In this document: positions 7,505-17,311 of the stretch, piece after piece
Numbering within the stretch: the first letter of the stretch is position 1
Layout: each line of letters begins with the position of its first letter
Source: Verrucomicrobiota bacterium
Lineage (GTDB): Bacteria > Verrucomicrobiota > Kiritimatiellia > CAIQIC01
Assembly: GCA_004321905.1 (NCBI GenBank)
Contig: SCQF01000041.1
Span: 62,001 to 126,000, forward strand
DNA: 64,000 nucleotides
Reading direction: 5' to 3'
Made by a program: the position numbers and the translations under genes
Notes under the pieces: generated by a model
Told to the model about the DNA's origin: nothing
The model's database searches: none
The model's input: the letters and a program-made list of their open reading frames with translations, nothing else

Positions 7505-8580
7505 TACGAAGGCAGAAAATCGGTGAGTAGGGCGCGGAGTTCTTGTTCGACGGGGCGGGCGAGCACGTCGCGGATACGGCGTTGTTGCGCGGCGCAAATT
7601 TGGTCGCGCATGGTGCGCTCGGACGCGACGCGGTGGAATAGTTCGGCGAGTTCGGCGGGCTGCATGTCGTCATAGAGCACGCCTGCGCCGCCGAGCGCCT
7701 CGGCGGTGCCGCCGGCGGCGCGCGCGATCACCGGGACGCCGTGGAACATCGCCTCGACCAGCGGCGCGCCGTAGCCTTCGTGCGCGCTGCAGGAGACGAA
7801 GAGGTCGGCGAGTTTATAGTAGCTCACCAAGCCGGCGGGCGAGGCGAAGCCCTCGAAGCAGACGTTGGGCACATCGAGATCGCCGACGAGCATTTTGAGC
7901 ATGGTGAAGTAGCGCGGGCAACTGCGGTCGGAGCCGACGAGCAGCAGGCGGCTGAACGGGTTGATGCGGAAGTGATAGAAGGCGTAGGCCTGAATCAGAT
8001 CCTCGATGCGTTTGTTCGGCGCGAGGCGGCCCACGCAGAGTAGCGTGGTCAGTGGTGCGGTCAGGCGGGCTGTAAGATCGGCATCGGGCGTCAACTCCAG
8101 CGGCGCGGCGGAGAAGACCAGCGGGAAGACGCGCGCGTTCGGTGCGCCGAGCGCGGCGAGGTCCTCGGCGTCGAATTGTGAAACCGCCCAGGCGGTCTCG
8201 CAGCGCCGCGCGACCTCGGCCACCTGTGCGCGAGCGGCGGCCAGTTGGGCGGCGAGGGCATCATCAAAGCCGCGGAAAAATTCGGGCGGCGTGATGTTGT
8301 GATAGATCAGAATTTTCCGAGCCTTGGACGCGGTGAACACTTCGCTCGCGCGCGAGGCGAGGCCGTAGTGGTGGAGCGCCACGTCGCTGGGGCCGCCGGC
8401 GTAGTCGGTCAGCGGACGGCAATCGGCGCGGAGCGTCGGCGAGACGTGGGCGGGGTCGGCGAAGATTTCGGAGGCGTAGCCCCAGCGGCGGAACACGTCG
8501 CGCAAGATGACCGCCTGCCGCGAGATGGCGTCGCCATCGGCATAGCCGGCCAGCAATTGATCTAGGCGGGGCTTGCTCAT
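7504..8580 (-). CDS. Glycosyltransferase family 4 (GT-B)
   Basis: Cytoplasmic transferase that adds a sugar from a nucleotide donor to a growing polysaccharide. The C-terminal Rossmann domain shows CVGRLAPNKRIEDLI, LLVGSD, and the donor-binding SAHEGYGAPLVEAM typical of GT4. The start MSKPRLDQLL at 8580 is chosen because the ATG overlaps the stop of the preceding gene (ATGA); 358 residues result. It is the last gene of an operon of four with an ABC-type polysaccharide exporter, so it most likely builds the exported glycan. Confidence 0.88.
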   Translation of the reverse strand: MSKPRLDQLLAGYADGDAISRQAVILRDVFRRWGYASEIFADPAHVSPTLRADCRPLTDYAGGPSDVALHHYGLASRASEVFTASKARKILIYHNITPPEFFRGFDDALAAQLAAARAQVAEVARRCETAWAVSQFDAEDLAALGAPNARVFPLVFSAAPLELTPDADLTARLTAPLTTLLCVGRLAPNKRIEDLIQAYAFYHFRINPFSRLLLVGSDRSCPRYFTMLKMLVGDLDVPNVCFEGFASPAGLVSYYKLADLFVSCSAHEGYGAPLVEAMFHGVPVIARAAGGTAEALGGAGVLYDDMQPAELAELFHRVASERTMRDQICAAQQRRIRDVLARPVEQELRALLTDFLPS

Positions 8581-9008
8581 TTCAGCTTCTGTTCCAATTC
8601 GGCCAAGCGGCGCTGGAGGTCGCGAATTTCCTGCGCGCGCTGGCGGTGTTCGCACTCCAGTGCGCTGGAGAAAAGATGATTGATCAGATTTTGCCGTCCG
8701 GTGATCCGGTCGTGCTGATAGCGTAGCAATTTCCAAAGCAACGTTTTGAATTTGGCGGTGAACGCGCCGCACCAGCCGGGTTTACGCGGGATTTCAAAAG
8801 GGAGCGTGTCCACGTTGTCGCGGTAACGCAGCAAGCGCAGCAGCTCGGCGGTGTAGTCGGCCTCGGTAGTGGCGGTTTGCAGACGCAGCGCGCTGATCGC
8901 CTCGGCGATGGCGTAGGGTTTTTGATCGGTGGGCCGCTGGTGCGCGGTGGCGGCGAGCTGGGCGCCTAGATCGGTGCTGCAGTCTTGGCCGTTGACGGCG
9001 AGTTTCAT
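8577..9008 (-). CDS. Coiled-coil protein of the polysaccharide export operon
   Basis: 143 residues. The N-terminal half is helical with AISALRLQTATTEADYTAELL, the middle has an aromatic/basic stretch (FEIPRKPGWCGAF, KLLRYQHDRITGRQNLIN), and the C-terminus is a heptad-like coiled coil (EIRDLQRRLAELEQKLK). Similar short segments precede the catalytic domains of some O-antigen glycosyltransferases and methyltransferases; here the segment is a separate protein. ATGA overlaps join it to the ABC ATPase before and the GT4 after. A scaffolding or chain-length role is a guess. Confidence 0.7.
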   Translation of the reverse strand: MKLAVNGQDCSTDLGAQLAATAHQRPTDQKPYAIAEAISALRLQTATTEADYTAELLRLLRYRDNVDTLPFEIPRKPGWCGAFTAKFKTLLWKLLRYQHDRITGRQNLINHLFSSALECEHRQRAQEIRDLQRRLAELEQKLK

Positions 9009-10189
9009 GACGCGGGCCGATGCTCCCAAGCGGTATCGAGGTGCAGCAGACCGTGGTGCGCGGAGTCGTCCTTGACCATGAAGGGATGTAGGTCTTCCTG
9101 CCGGTGATATTGCACGGTGTGGTCCCACGAGTGGATCGCCAGCGAGAGGAAAAAGCGTCCGGCCATCAGCGTCAGCGGGTTGATGGTCAGGCGCATGACG
9201 CCGTCGCCCGCGATGGCGTCCAGCGGGAATTGGGCGATTTGCGTGTTGGAGCCAAAGACGTAGATGCCGTTGCCGGTTTTCAGGTTGAAGCCGAAGACCG
9301 GTTTTTCGATGCGGCGGTTGGCGTGGTAGCGCACTTCGATGGTCAGCGGCTGGCCGGTGGTGAAGACCACGGTTTCGTGGCCGGCGGCGTCGAGCAGGCG
9401 TACGGCGCGGATTTCCACCTCGCGCGTGCCGTGTTCCTCGACGTTCAGCATGCCGATGCGCACCATGTAGGATTTGAGGTAGTTGAAGATCACTTCCGCC
9501 GGCGGGCCGCGCTGGATCAGCGAGCCTTGGTGGATCAGCATGACTTCGTCGCAGAACTGCTCGACGGTTTCAAGCGCGTGCGAGACGAGCAGGATGGTTT
9601 TACCGCGCCGCTTGAAGTCGCGGATGCGGTCGAGGCACTTCATTTGGAAGGCCGCATCGCCGACGGCGAGCACTTCGTCCACCAGCAGAATGTCCGGGTT
9701 CATCTCGATGGCGACGGCGAACGCGAGGCGGACATACATGCCGCTGGAGTAGTGCTTCACGGGCATATCAATGAACTCGCGGAGGCCGGCGAAGTCCACG
9801 ATGGCGTCGAACCGCTTGCGTACATCCTCCTGCGGGATGCCGAGGATCGCGGCGTTCAGGAAAACATTTTCGCGACCGGAGAGATCGGGGTGGAAACCCG
9901 CGCCGAGTTCGAGTAGCGAAGAAATCCGACCCGTCGCGCGCACGCTGCCTTCGGTCGGCGTGATTGTGCCGGCGACGAGGCCGAGCAGCGAGCTCTTGCC
10001 GGAGCCGTTCGGGCCGACGACGCCGATGGCCTGGCCACTTTCGATGGCGAAGTTCAGGCCGCGCAGCGCCCAGAATTCTTCGTAGGGCGTGCGCCGGAAC
10101 GTCCGCTTGAGCGCGCCGTAGAGGGTCGGTACGCCCACGCCTTGTTTGCGGTAGCACTTGCCAAGATTCTGGGCTTCGATGGCGATCAT
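9005..10189 (-). CDS. wzt: Polysaccharide ABC transporter, ATP-binding subunit (Wzt type)
   Basis: Powers export of a lipid-linked O-antigen or teichoic-acid-like polymer across the inner membrane. Walker A GPNGSGKS, signature HYSSGM and Walker B ILLVDEV are intact. From about residue 240 on, the protein has the extra beta-sandwich (EVEIRAVRLLDAAGHETVVF...) of Wzt proteins that recognise a terminal modification of the glycan. Total 394 residues, normal for Wzt with this domain. ATGA overlap with the permease gene upstream and the coiled-coil gene downstream. Confidence 0.92.
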   Translation of the reverse strand: MIAIEAQNLGKCYRKQGVGVPTLYGALKRTFRRTPYEEFWALRGLNFAIESGQAIGVVGPNGSGKSSLLGLVAGTITPTEGSVRATGRISSLLELGAGFHPDLSGRENVFLNAAILGIPQEDVRKRFDAIVDFAGLREFIDMPVKHYSSGMYVRLAFAVAIEMNPDILLVDEVLAVGDAAFQMKCLDRIRDFKRRGKTILLVSHALETVEQFCDEVMLIHQGSLIQRGPPAEVIFNYLKSYMVRIGMLNVEEHGTREVEIRAVRLLDAAGHETVVFTTGQPLTIEVRYHANRRIEKPVFGFNLKTGNGIYVFGSNTQIAQFPLDAIAGDGVMRLTINPLTLMAGRFFLSLAIHSWDHTVQYHRQEDLHPFMVKDDSAHHGLLHLDTAWEHRPAS

Positions 10190-10989
10190 AGCAGATCCGA
10201 AAAGTTGCGCTGTGCCCGGTCAAAGGCGCGGAAAATCAGTACGGCGGCCAAAAGCGGCCAGAGCCAGCCGACCAGCGCGGCGGGCGTCAGGGTGAGCGGC
10301 GTGCCGGTTTGCAATGCGCGGTAGGCGGTGATGATGACCGTCAGCGGGTTGAGTTGATAGAGGTCATCGAGCCACGGCCACGCTTTGGCCAGATCGTGGA
10401 CGAGCGTCAGCGGGTACATCACCGGGCTGACGAAAAACCACGCGCTCAAGCCGAGGCCGACGAGGTGCGAGGTGTCGCGGAAATAGACGTTGGCCGCCGA
10501 AACCGCCAGCGCCAGCAGCAGGTTGAAGAACGTGTGATAGAGGATCACCACCGGTACCGCGAGTGTCCAAATGCTCAAGACCTCGTGCTGTCGCCAGAGC
10601 AAGAAGATCACCAGCGGCAGTTGCACCAGCAGGGTTAGCAGGAAGTTGACCAGCGCCGAGAGCGTCACCGAGGCCGGCAGCAGCAGGCGTGGGAAGAAAA
10701 CTTTTTTCACCAGGTTCGCATTACCGGTGAAAGCATTGAGACCGGAGTTGACGCTTTGCACGGTGAACTGCCACGCGAAGACGCCGATGATGATATCGGC
10801 GAGGCTGATCTGCATACCGCGTCCGCCGAGCAGGCGGAGGAAAAAGATGTAGATCACGGCCATGAACAAAGGACTGAGCACCGTCCACAAAAAGCCCAGA
10901 ATGGAGCCTTTGTAACGTCCCTTGAGGTCGCGGCCCGCGAGGTTCCAGAGCAACTCGCGGTGCCGCCATGCGGTGGTCAGCGGATTCAT
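10186..10989 (-). CDS. wzm: Polysaccharide ABC transporter, permease subunit (Wzm type)
   Basis: ABC-2 permease, about six transmembrane helices. Begins MNPLTTAWRHRELLWNLAGRD then LKGRYKGSILGFLWTVLSPL, the hallmark N-terminus of Wzm/TagG. I chose 10989 (267 residues), which places the amphipathic entry helix at the usual distance from the start. The frame is open further upstream to 11169; that extension would be encoded by a family A pair and a GC-rich inverted repeat (YFQSLGKSAAHFFQGLE), so it may or may not be translated. Partner of the Wzt ATPase. Confidence 0.88.
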   Translation of the reverse strand: MNPLTTAWRHRELLWNLAGRDLKGRYKGSILGFLWTVLSPLFMAVIYIFFLRLLGGRGMQISLADIIIGVFAWQFTVQSVNSGLNAFTGNANLVKKVFFPRLLLPASVTLSALVNFLLTLLVQLPLVIFLLWRQHEVLSIWTLAVPVVILYHTFFNLLLALAVSAANVYFRDTSHLVGLGLSAWFFVSPVMYPLTLVHDLAKAWPWLDDLYQLNPLTVIITAYRALQTGTPLTLTPAALVGWLWPLLAAVLIFRAFDRAQRNFSDLL

Positions 10990-11036
10990 CGCGCGCAGTC
11001 TATCCGAACCATCCGCAGCGGTAAAGTCAGGAGCCA

Positions 11037-11086
11037 TTTCCAAGCCTTGGAAAAAGTGTGCGGCTGATTTTCCAAGGCTTTGGAAA
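11037..11086. repeat. Palindrome pair, family A (5' of wzm)
   Basis: The first copy has a standard core; the second has an extra T (CCAAGGCTTTGG), so centres are 32.5 bp apart. The pair lies in the open frame that extends wzm upstream. Confidence 0.85.
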
Positions 11087-11116
11087 TAGTGCGCCGCGTT
11101 TTTATTCGCTTCTGTC

Positions 11117-11137
11117 GCCGGCTTCGTTGAAGCCGGT
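11117..11137. repeat. GC-rich inverted repeat
   Basis: GCCGGCTTC-GTT-GAAGCCGGT, the same arms as the repeat in the 3' end of miaB at 5589. Confidence 0.65.
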
Positions 11138-11191
11138 GGTTTGGGTAGCACGTCAGCTTGGTGCGACATAGCGGCTCAACTTGTTTTGTTG

Positions 11192-11208
11192 TGCGCCAAT
11201 ATGGCGCA
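11192..11208. promoter_or_regulatory. Perfect 17-bp inverted repeat upstream of dnaK
   Basis: TGCGCCA-ATA-TGGCGCA followed by TTTATTGTTTTT. It could be a terminator for minor transcripts or an operator; it does not resemble the other repeat families. Confidence 0.4.
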
Positions 11209-11308
11209 TTTATTGTTTTTCCGAGCGCAATGACTAGGCAATGTAAATATTCTTAACATGCTTGTTACGAGATAGAAGCGTTTCTTTTTTTATTGACCTT
11301 CAAGTTTG

Positions 11309-11325
11309 TTGGCATAGGCATTGCT
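11309..11325 (+). promoter_or_regulatory. Sigma-54-type (-24/-12) promoter of dnaK
   Basis: TTGGCATAGGCATTGCT matches the sigma-54 consensus YTGGCAC-N5-TTGCW with the essential GG-N10-GC spacing. Transcription would begin near 11337, leaving a 25-base leader with AAGGTAGGA in front of the dnaK ATG. A TTGACC at 11293 has no good -10 at 16-18 bp. Confidence 0.6.
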
Positions 11326-11361
11326 AATACCTTCGAACACTTTCAAAGAAAGGTAGGATAT

Positions 11362-13284
11362 ATGTCTAAGGTTTTGGGAATTGATTTGGGCACGACGAAC
11401 TCCTGCATGTCCGTCATGGAAGGCGGGCAGCCGGTGGTGGTGCCGAATGCCGAGGGCGGACGGACGACGCCGTCTATCGTGGCGTTCTCCAAGGGTGGCG
11501 AGCGGCTGGTCGGTCAGGCGGCCAAGCGCCAAGCAGTGCTGAACTCCCGCAACACAGTTTATTCGATTAAGCGGTTCATGGGCCGCAAATATGATGAAGT
11601 TGTGCAAGAGCGCGGGCGCGTACCCTACGAAGTGGTGCGTTCGGAAAACGGCGACGCGCACGTCAAGGTGCAGGTGGGTGGCGAAACGAAGACGTTCTCG
11701 CCGCCGGAAATTTCCGCGATGATTCTCGCGAAGATGAAAGCCGATGCCGAAAAATATCTCGGCGAGACCATCACGCAGGCGGTCATCACCGTGCCCGCCT
11801 ATTTCAACGACAGTCAACGGCAGGCGACGAAAGACGCGGGTAAGATCGCCGGTCTCGAAGTGCTGCGCATCATCAACGAGCCGACGGCGGCCTCGCTGGC
11901 CTATGGTTTGGACAAGAAAAAAGACGAACGCATCGCCGTGTACGATTTGGGCGGCGGCACGTTCGATATTTCCGTGCTCGAAATCGGCGAAGGCGTCTTT
12001 GAGGTCAAAGCGACCAACGGCGATACGCACTTGGGCGGTGACGACTTCGATGAACGCGTCATGAATTGGGTCATTGATGAGTTCAAGAAGGAGAACGGTG
12101 TTGACCTGAAGAAACAACCGGACGCGTTGCAGCGCATCAAGGAAGAATCCGAGAAAGCGAAGATCGCGCTCTCCAGCGCGCTGGAATACGAGATGAACCT
12201 GCCGTTCATCACCGCCGACGCCACCGGGCCGAAGCACATCGTCAAAAAGATCACCCGCGCCCAGCTCGAACGGCTGTGCGATGAGTTGATTGATCGCACT
12301 GTGCATCCGGTCGAGAACTGCCTGCGCGATGCGAAGGTTTCGATGGACAAGGTGGATGAACTCGTGCTCGTCGGCGGTATGACGCGTATGCCGAAGGTCG
12401 TGGATACCGCGCGCAAGCTGATCGGCAAAGCGCCGCATCAGGGCGTGAATCCCGACGAAGTCGTCGCGGTCGGCGCGGCGATTCAAGGCGGCGTGCTCAA
12501 AGGCGAAGTCAAAGATGTGCTGCTGCTCGACGTAACACCATTGACGCTCGGCATTGAGACGTTGGGCGGTGTTTCCACGCCGCTGATCGAGCGCAATACA
12601 ACGATCCCGACCCGCAAGAGCGAAATTTTTAGTACGGCCTCGGATAGCCAGAGCACCGTGGAAATCCACGTGCTCCAAGGCGAGCGCAAGATGGCCGATG
12701 CGAACAAGACCATCGGTCGGTTCCATCTCGATGGCATTCCGCCGGCCGCGCGCGGTGTACCGCAAATCGAGGTGACGTTCGACATTGATGCCAACGGCAT
12801 CCTGCACGTCGGCGCGAAGGACCTCGGCACCGGTAAGGAGCAGAAGATCACCATCACCGCGTCCAGCGGCTTGAGCAAGGACGAGGTCGAGAACATGGTC
12901 AAGGACGCTTCCGCGCACGAGGCCGATGACAAGAAGCGCCGCGAAACCGTGGAGGCCCGCAATCAGGCCGATAACGCGGCCTATGCCACCGAGAAATTCC
13001 TCAAGGACAACGGCGATAAGATTTCTGGCGACGCCAAAGCGAAGGTCGAGGCCGCGCTGGCCAAACTGCGCGATGCGCTCAAGGGCAACGACACCGACGC
13101 GATGAAGTCCGCCATGGAAACGGTCAACACCGAGATGCAGGCGGTCTCCGCCGATCTCTACGCCAAGGCCCGCCAGGCCAAGGGTGGCCCGAAGGCCGGC
13201 CCAGAAGCGGGTGCCGCCGGCGGCGAAGAGAAAAAAGCCGAAGGCGACGTGATTGACGCCGACTTTACGGAGAAAAAAGGATGA
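11362..13284 (+). CDS. dnaK: Molecular chaperone DnaK (Hsp70)
   Basis: ATP-dependent chaperone, 640 residues. Shows [11 protein letters not shown]-type phosphate-1 loop ([11 protein letters not shown]), [10 protein letters not shown], the linker [16 protein letters not shown] and the C-terminal tail ending [13 protein letters not shown]. The start at 11362 is set by AAGGTAGGA and by homology; the ORF-track start adds promoter sequence. DnaJ and GrpE are not in the window. groES and groEL follow 130 bp later in the same direction, an uncommon arrangement. Confidence 0.98.
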   Translation: MSKVLGIDLGTTNSCMSVMEGGQPVVVPNAEGGRTTPSIVAFSKGGERLVGQAAKRQAVLNSRNTVYSIKRFMGRKYDEVVQERGRVPYEVVRSENGDAHVKVQVGGETKTFSPPEISAMILAKMKADAEKYLGETITQAVITVPAYFNDSQRQATKDAGKIAGLEVLRIINEPTAASLAYGLDKKKDERIAVYDLGGGTFDISVLEIGEGVFEVKATNGDTHLGGDDFDERVMNWVIDEFKKENGVDLKKQPDALQRIKEESEKAKIALSSALEYEMNLPFITADATGPKHIVKKITRAQLERLCDELIDRTVHPVENCLRDAKVSMDKVDELVLVGGMTRMPKVVDTARKLIGKAPHQGVNPDEVVAVGAAIQGGVLKGEVKDVLLLDVTPLTLGIETLGGVSTPLIERNTTIPTRKSEIFSTASDSQSTVEIHVLQGERKMADANKTIGRFHLDGIPPAARGVPQIEVTFDIDANGILHVGAKDLGTGKEQKITITASSGLSKDEVENMVKDASAHEADDKKRRETVEARNQADNAAYATEKFLKDNGDKISGDAKAKVEAALAKLRDALKGNDTDAMKSAMETVNTEMQAVSADLYAKARQAKGGPKAGPEAGAAGGEEKKAEGDVIDADFTEKKG

Positions 13285-13285
13285 G

Positions 13286-13335
13286 TTTTCCAAGCGTTGG
13301 GAAATCCGGCAACCGGAGTTTCCAACCTTTGGAAA
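13286..13335. repeat. Palindrome pair, family A (between dnaK and groES)
   Basis: Cores CCAAGCGTTGG and CCAACCTTTGG, centres 32 bp apart, starting a few bases from the dnaK stop. The spacer itself contains an inverted repeat (CCGG-CAA-CCGG). Confidence 0.88.
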
Positions 13336-13414
13336 GTGTGTGCATTTTATAAACGGCCCGGCGAGTGCCGGTAGCTTGTAGATGCAAAGAAACCAACAAC
13401 AGGAGCAACGCAGC

Positions 13415-13702
13415 ATGAAGATCCAACCACTGGGCGACCGCGTTTTGGTCGAGCCCGTGAAGGAAGATGAAGTCACGAAGGGCGGGATCATTATCCCCGA
13501 TACCGCCAAAGAAAAACCGACCCAAGGCAAAGTCATTGCCGTGGGCACCGGTAAACTCGACGAGAAGGGCAACAAGATTCCCTTCAACGTCAAAAAAGGC
13601 GACAAGGTTCTGATGCCGAAGTACGGCGGGACCGAAGTCAAGATGGACAACAAGGAATATCAGATCATGCGTGAGGAAGATATCCTCGGCATCATTGAAT
13701 AA
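13415..13702 (+). CDS. groES: Co-chaperonin GroES
   Basis: 95-residue Hsp10 that caps the GroEL chamber. Begins [14 protein letters not shown] and includes the mobile-loop region and the family end [20 protein letters not shown] good ribosome-binding site (AACAGGAGCAACGC) fixes the start at 13415 rather than 13382. The gap to groEL is 11 bp. Confidence 0.98.
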   Translation: MKIQPLGDRVLVEPVKEDEVTKGGIIIPDTAKEKPTQGKVIAVGTGKLDEKGNKIPFNVKKGDKVLMPKYGGTEVKMDNKEYQIMREEDILGIIE

Positions 13703-13713
13703 GGAGCAACACC

Positions 13714-15354
<1,641 letters not shown>

Positions 15355-15374
15355 GTCTGCGCTCACAGAGCCGT

Positions 15375-15423
15375 AAAAAGTTAACCCGCAGTCCTGTTCG
15401 CAGGGCTGCGGGTTTAACTTTTT
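15375..15423 (+). terminator. Rho-independent terminator of groES-groEL
   Basis: Long stem AAAAAGTTAACCCGCAGTCC / GGGCTGCGGGTTTAACTTTTT with a short loop and T-run. The T-run merges into a family A palindrome at 15419. Confidence 0.9.
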
Positions 15424-15435
15424 CCAAGACTTGGA
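15419..15435. repeat. Single family A palindrome at the groEL terminator
   Basis: TTTTTCCAAGACTTGGA, sharing its T-run with the terminator stem. Confidence 0.7.
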
Positions 15436-15513
15436 GTGGACGCTGATTAGAGCGTCTCTGGTAATCATGTAGCGCAGCTGCTGCGAAACAAACGTGATGT
15501 TGACCACGCGCCA

Positions 15514-15567
15514 CGTAGAAGCGATCTCCGGTCGCTTTTCCTGATGCGGACGGAGTCCGCATCTACG
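15514..15567. repeat. GC-rich inverted repeats, family B
   Basis: CGTAGAAGCGA...TCGCTT followed by GATGCGGAC-GGA-GTCCGCATC and TACG. The GAAGCGACC/GGTCGCTTC half is shared with the composite at 3128. Confidence 0.75.
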
Positions 15568-15660
15568 CCGGGGCTTCAGCCGGCCACATCATTTATGGAA
15601 ACGCTCTAACGCAGATTTTCCGATTGGGAAGGCGTGGTGAATCAAGGTGCCGAAGAAAAG

Positions 15661-15714
15661 TCTTCCGTGATCATCCGTGTATTCCGTGGTTAATTCTTTT
15701 CTGTGGCTCGTGGT
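15661..15714. repeat. CACGGA-rich repeat, family C (inverted orientation)
   Basis: TCTTCCGTGATCATCCGTGT then ATTCCGTGGTTAATTC, the reverse complement of the style seen at 6991. Confidence 0.6.
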
Positions 15715-15769
15715 AAAAATTCCGCCATTCGCCTTGAATATCCACGGCGGTGTGGTTATATGCACGGTC

Positions 15770-16123
15770 ATGACCGACCGCATTTATATTCGCGACCTGA
15801 CCCTGCGCTGTATCATCGGCATCTTCCCGGAAGAACGGCGGGACAAGCAGGATGTGGTCATCAACGTCGTGCTGGAGGCCGATCTTGCGCCGGCGGCGGT
15901 CAGCGACCAGATTGCCGACACGGTGGACTATAAAACGCTGAAAAAGAAAATTCTCACGTTGGTGGAGAACAGCGCGTTCAACCTGATTGAGACGCTGACC
16001 GACCGTATCGCACGGCTGGCGCTGGAAGACCGGCGCGTGCAGCGTGCGACGGTGACGGTGGATAAGCCCGGCGCGTTGCGCTTTGCGCGTAGCGTCGCGG
16101 TGGAAGTGATGCGGGAACGCTAG
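15770..16123 (+). CDS. folB: Dihydroneopterin aldolase
   Basis: Converts 7,8-dihydroneopterin to 6-hydroxymethyl-dihydropterin in folate synthesis; 117 residues, normal for FolB. Motifs: RIYIRDLTLRCIIGIFPEER near the start, DYKTLKKKI, the catalytic region FNLIETLTDRIARL, and VTVDKPGALRFARSV at the end. The internal ATG at 15770 gives the family N-terminus; the longer ORF reads repeat DNA. It is followed 8 bp later by the LolA-like gene, so the two are co-transcribed. Confidence 0.93.
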   Translation: MTDRIYIRDLTLRCIIGIFPEERRDKQDVVINVVLEADLAPAAVSDQIADTVDYKTLKKKILTLVENSAFNLIETLTDRIARLALEDRRVQRATVTVDKPGALRFARSVAVEVMRER

Positions 16124-16127
16124 GAGG
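16122..16127 (+). promoter_or_regulatory. Ribosome-binding site fixing the LolA-like start
   Basis: AGGAGG with 4 bases to ATG at 16132. This strong site shows that translation begins before the palindrome pair, so the pair is coding. Confidence 0.75.
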
Positions 16128-16131
16128 ACAC

Positions 16132-16911
16132 ATGATTTCCAAACCTTGGAAAAGCGGGTGGAGGATTTTTCCAATCCTTGGAACTTTCTACTTTTGCTTT
16201 GCGGCGGGCACGGCCAAAGCCGAGACACTGGCGGAAAAACTGATCGCGCAATACGACGGGGTGCAATCATTGCAATGCCAGTTGCGGCGCGACACCGAAG
16301 CGGCGGCGGGCAAAATGCGTAAATTGAGTCGCATCTATTTCCAGCGGGCGGACAAGCTGCATGTGGACAACGTGACGCCGCTCAAGCGGCGGATTGTGTG
16401 CGATGGCATGACGTTCTTCAGCTATATCGAAGGCGACCCGAAAGGCTTTTCGCGTCCGGTGAGCAAGCTGGATGAAGACATGTTGGTTTCGCTGCGGCAG
16501 GTGCCGGGTACGGCGATGGATCAATTACTCCGGCTCAAGGGCGTGGCGGAGACGAATCTGCCGGCGGCGGAGGGGTTCCCGGTGCGGCGCGGATATGATA
16601 AGGGCAAGACCTTTGTGGTGCTGGCGTTGGACGCGAGCAATCGGCTGGCGCGGATTGAGTTCTTCACTACGTCGGCGATGCAGCAGCGCACGGCGCGCTA
16701 TGACTATGGCCAATTTCAGGAAGTCATGCCGGGCGTGGCCATTCCGTGTCTGCAGCAGGCGGTATTCTCGTTGGGCGGGGTCGAGAGCCGCGAAACGGTG
16801 CACGTGGATAACCTCGTCGTTAACCAGCCGATTCCGGCGAACCTGTTCCAGCCTAGCCAGTTTTTCAAGGGCGTGCAGTTCGCGGATAGTTTTGAGGAAA
16901 TCTATAAATAA
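16132..16911 (+). CDS. LolA-like periplasmic carrier protein
   Basis: 259 residues with the layout of LolA / outer-membrane lipoprotein-sorting proteins: LAEKLIAQYDGVQSLQCQL, a beta-rich core (KLSRIYFQRADKLHVD, RRIVCDGMTFFSYI) and a late VHVDNLVVNQPIPANLFQP. The probable role is binding lipoprotein or lipid in the periplasm. The leader MISKPWKSGWRIFPILGTF then YFCFAAGTAKA is encoded by a family A pair at 16136-16183: the SKPWK and FPILG segments are palindrome translations, yet the whole still has a basic n-region, a hydrophobic core and AKA cleavage site. Confidence 0.8.
   Translation: MISKPWKSGWRIFPILGTFYFCFAAGTAKAETLAEKLIAQYDGVQSLQCQLRRDTEAAAGKMRKLSRIYFQRADKLHVDNVTPLKRRIVCDGMTFFSYIEGDPKGFSRPVSKLDEDMLVSLRQVPGTAMDQLLRLKGVAETNLPAAEGFPVRRGYDKGKTFVVLALDASNRLARIEFFTTSAMQQRTARYDYGQFQEVMPGVAIPCLQQAVFSLGGVESRETVHVDNLVVNQPIPANLFQPSQFFKGVQFADSFEEIYK
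16136..16183. repeat. Palindrome pair, family A, coding for a signal peptide
   Basis: Cores CCAAACCTTGG and CCAATCCTTGG, centres 32 bp apart, starting at codon 2 of the LolA-like gene. Read in frames giving SKPWK and then FPILG. Confidence 0.9.
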
Positions 16912-17002
16912 TGCACTGCGTGCTTGCGCAATTCAGTTTGCGAGGTATCATTTGCCCAACGTTGGAACGATTTTAATCTTGGTAAAACAACAGGAGACGA
17001 AT

Positions 17003-17293
17003 ATGAAGAGGAAAATGGTGGGAGTGCTGGTGGCCCTGATGCTGCTGGGCAGTGTGAGTAGTACGCTGGCGGTCAACGAAAGCCGCGGCGGCTTGATGGG
17101 CTTCATCGCCGGCTGTTGCTTCGGCATTCGCTCTGGCGCGGCCTATAACGATGGCAAGGAAATCCACTGGCGGGAATGGATCATGCTCGTACCGCTGGCA
17201 AACATCGTTTTCGCCGTTTGGAATGGCGTGGATGGCGCGAACGGCATGACCACGCAGGACTATGTCAAGAAATACGGCGCGATTTATTACTAA
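17003..17293 (+). CDS. Small secreted/membrane protein, copy 1 of a tandem pair
   Basis: 96 residues: signal peptide MKRKMVGVLVALMLLGSVS then STLA, a Gly/Cys-rich segment (RGGLMGFIAGCCFGIRSGAA), YNDGKEIHWREW, a hydrophobic segment (MLVPLANIVFAVWNGVDGANG) and a charged end. Ribosome-binding site CAGGAGACGA. Probably anchored by two hydrophobic helices. I do not know a function. The next gene is a close paralogue. Confidence 0.8.
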   Translation: MKRKMVGVLVALMLLGSVSSTLAVNESRGGLMGFIAGCCFGIRSGAAYNDGKEIHWREWIMLVPLANIVFAVWNGVDGANGMTTQDYVKKYGAIYY

Positions 17294-17311
17294 TTCCGGA
17301 GCCCAACACAC

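Larger units (their letters stand above)
10990..11361. other. Intergenic region between the wzm and dnaK genes (divergent)
   Basis: 372 bp without a firm gene. From left to right it holds a family A pair, a GC-rich inverted repeat, a 17-bp palindrome, an AT-rich stretch with oligo-T tracts and a sigma-54-type promoter for dnaK. No CIRCE element (TTAGCACTC-N9-GAGTGCTAA) was seen. Confidence 0.7.
15436..15769. other. Intergenic region upstream of folB
   Basis: About 330 bp without a gene. It contains the family B repeat at 15514 and the family C repeat at 15661. I see no clear sigma-70 promoter. Confidence 0.6.

Noticed and set aside
11293-11298. TTGACC as a -35 box for dnaK
   Set aside because: No acceptable -10 hexamer lies 16-18 bp downstream; the sigma-54 match is much better.
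13336-13414. CIRCE operator before groES
   Set aside because: No TTAGCACTC-N9-GAGTGCTAA or near match was found here or before dnaK.
11290-13653. 787-residue ORF antisense to dnaK
   Set aside because: It mirrors the strongly codon-biased dnaK gene; long antisense ORFs over dnaK are a known artefact, and the protein is low-complexity with no family signature.
16950-16975. GCCCAACGTTGGAAC as a further palindrome copy upstream of 17003
   Set aside because: Symmetric only over a short core and lacking the T/A arms; too weak to count.
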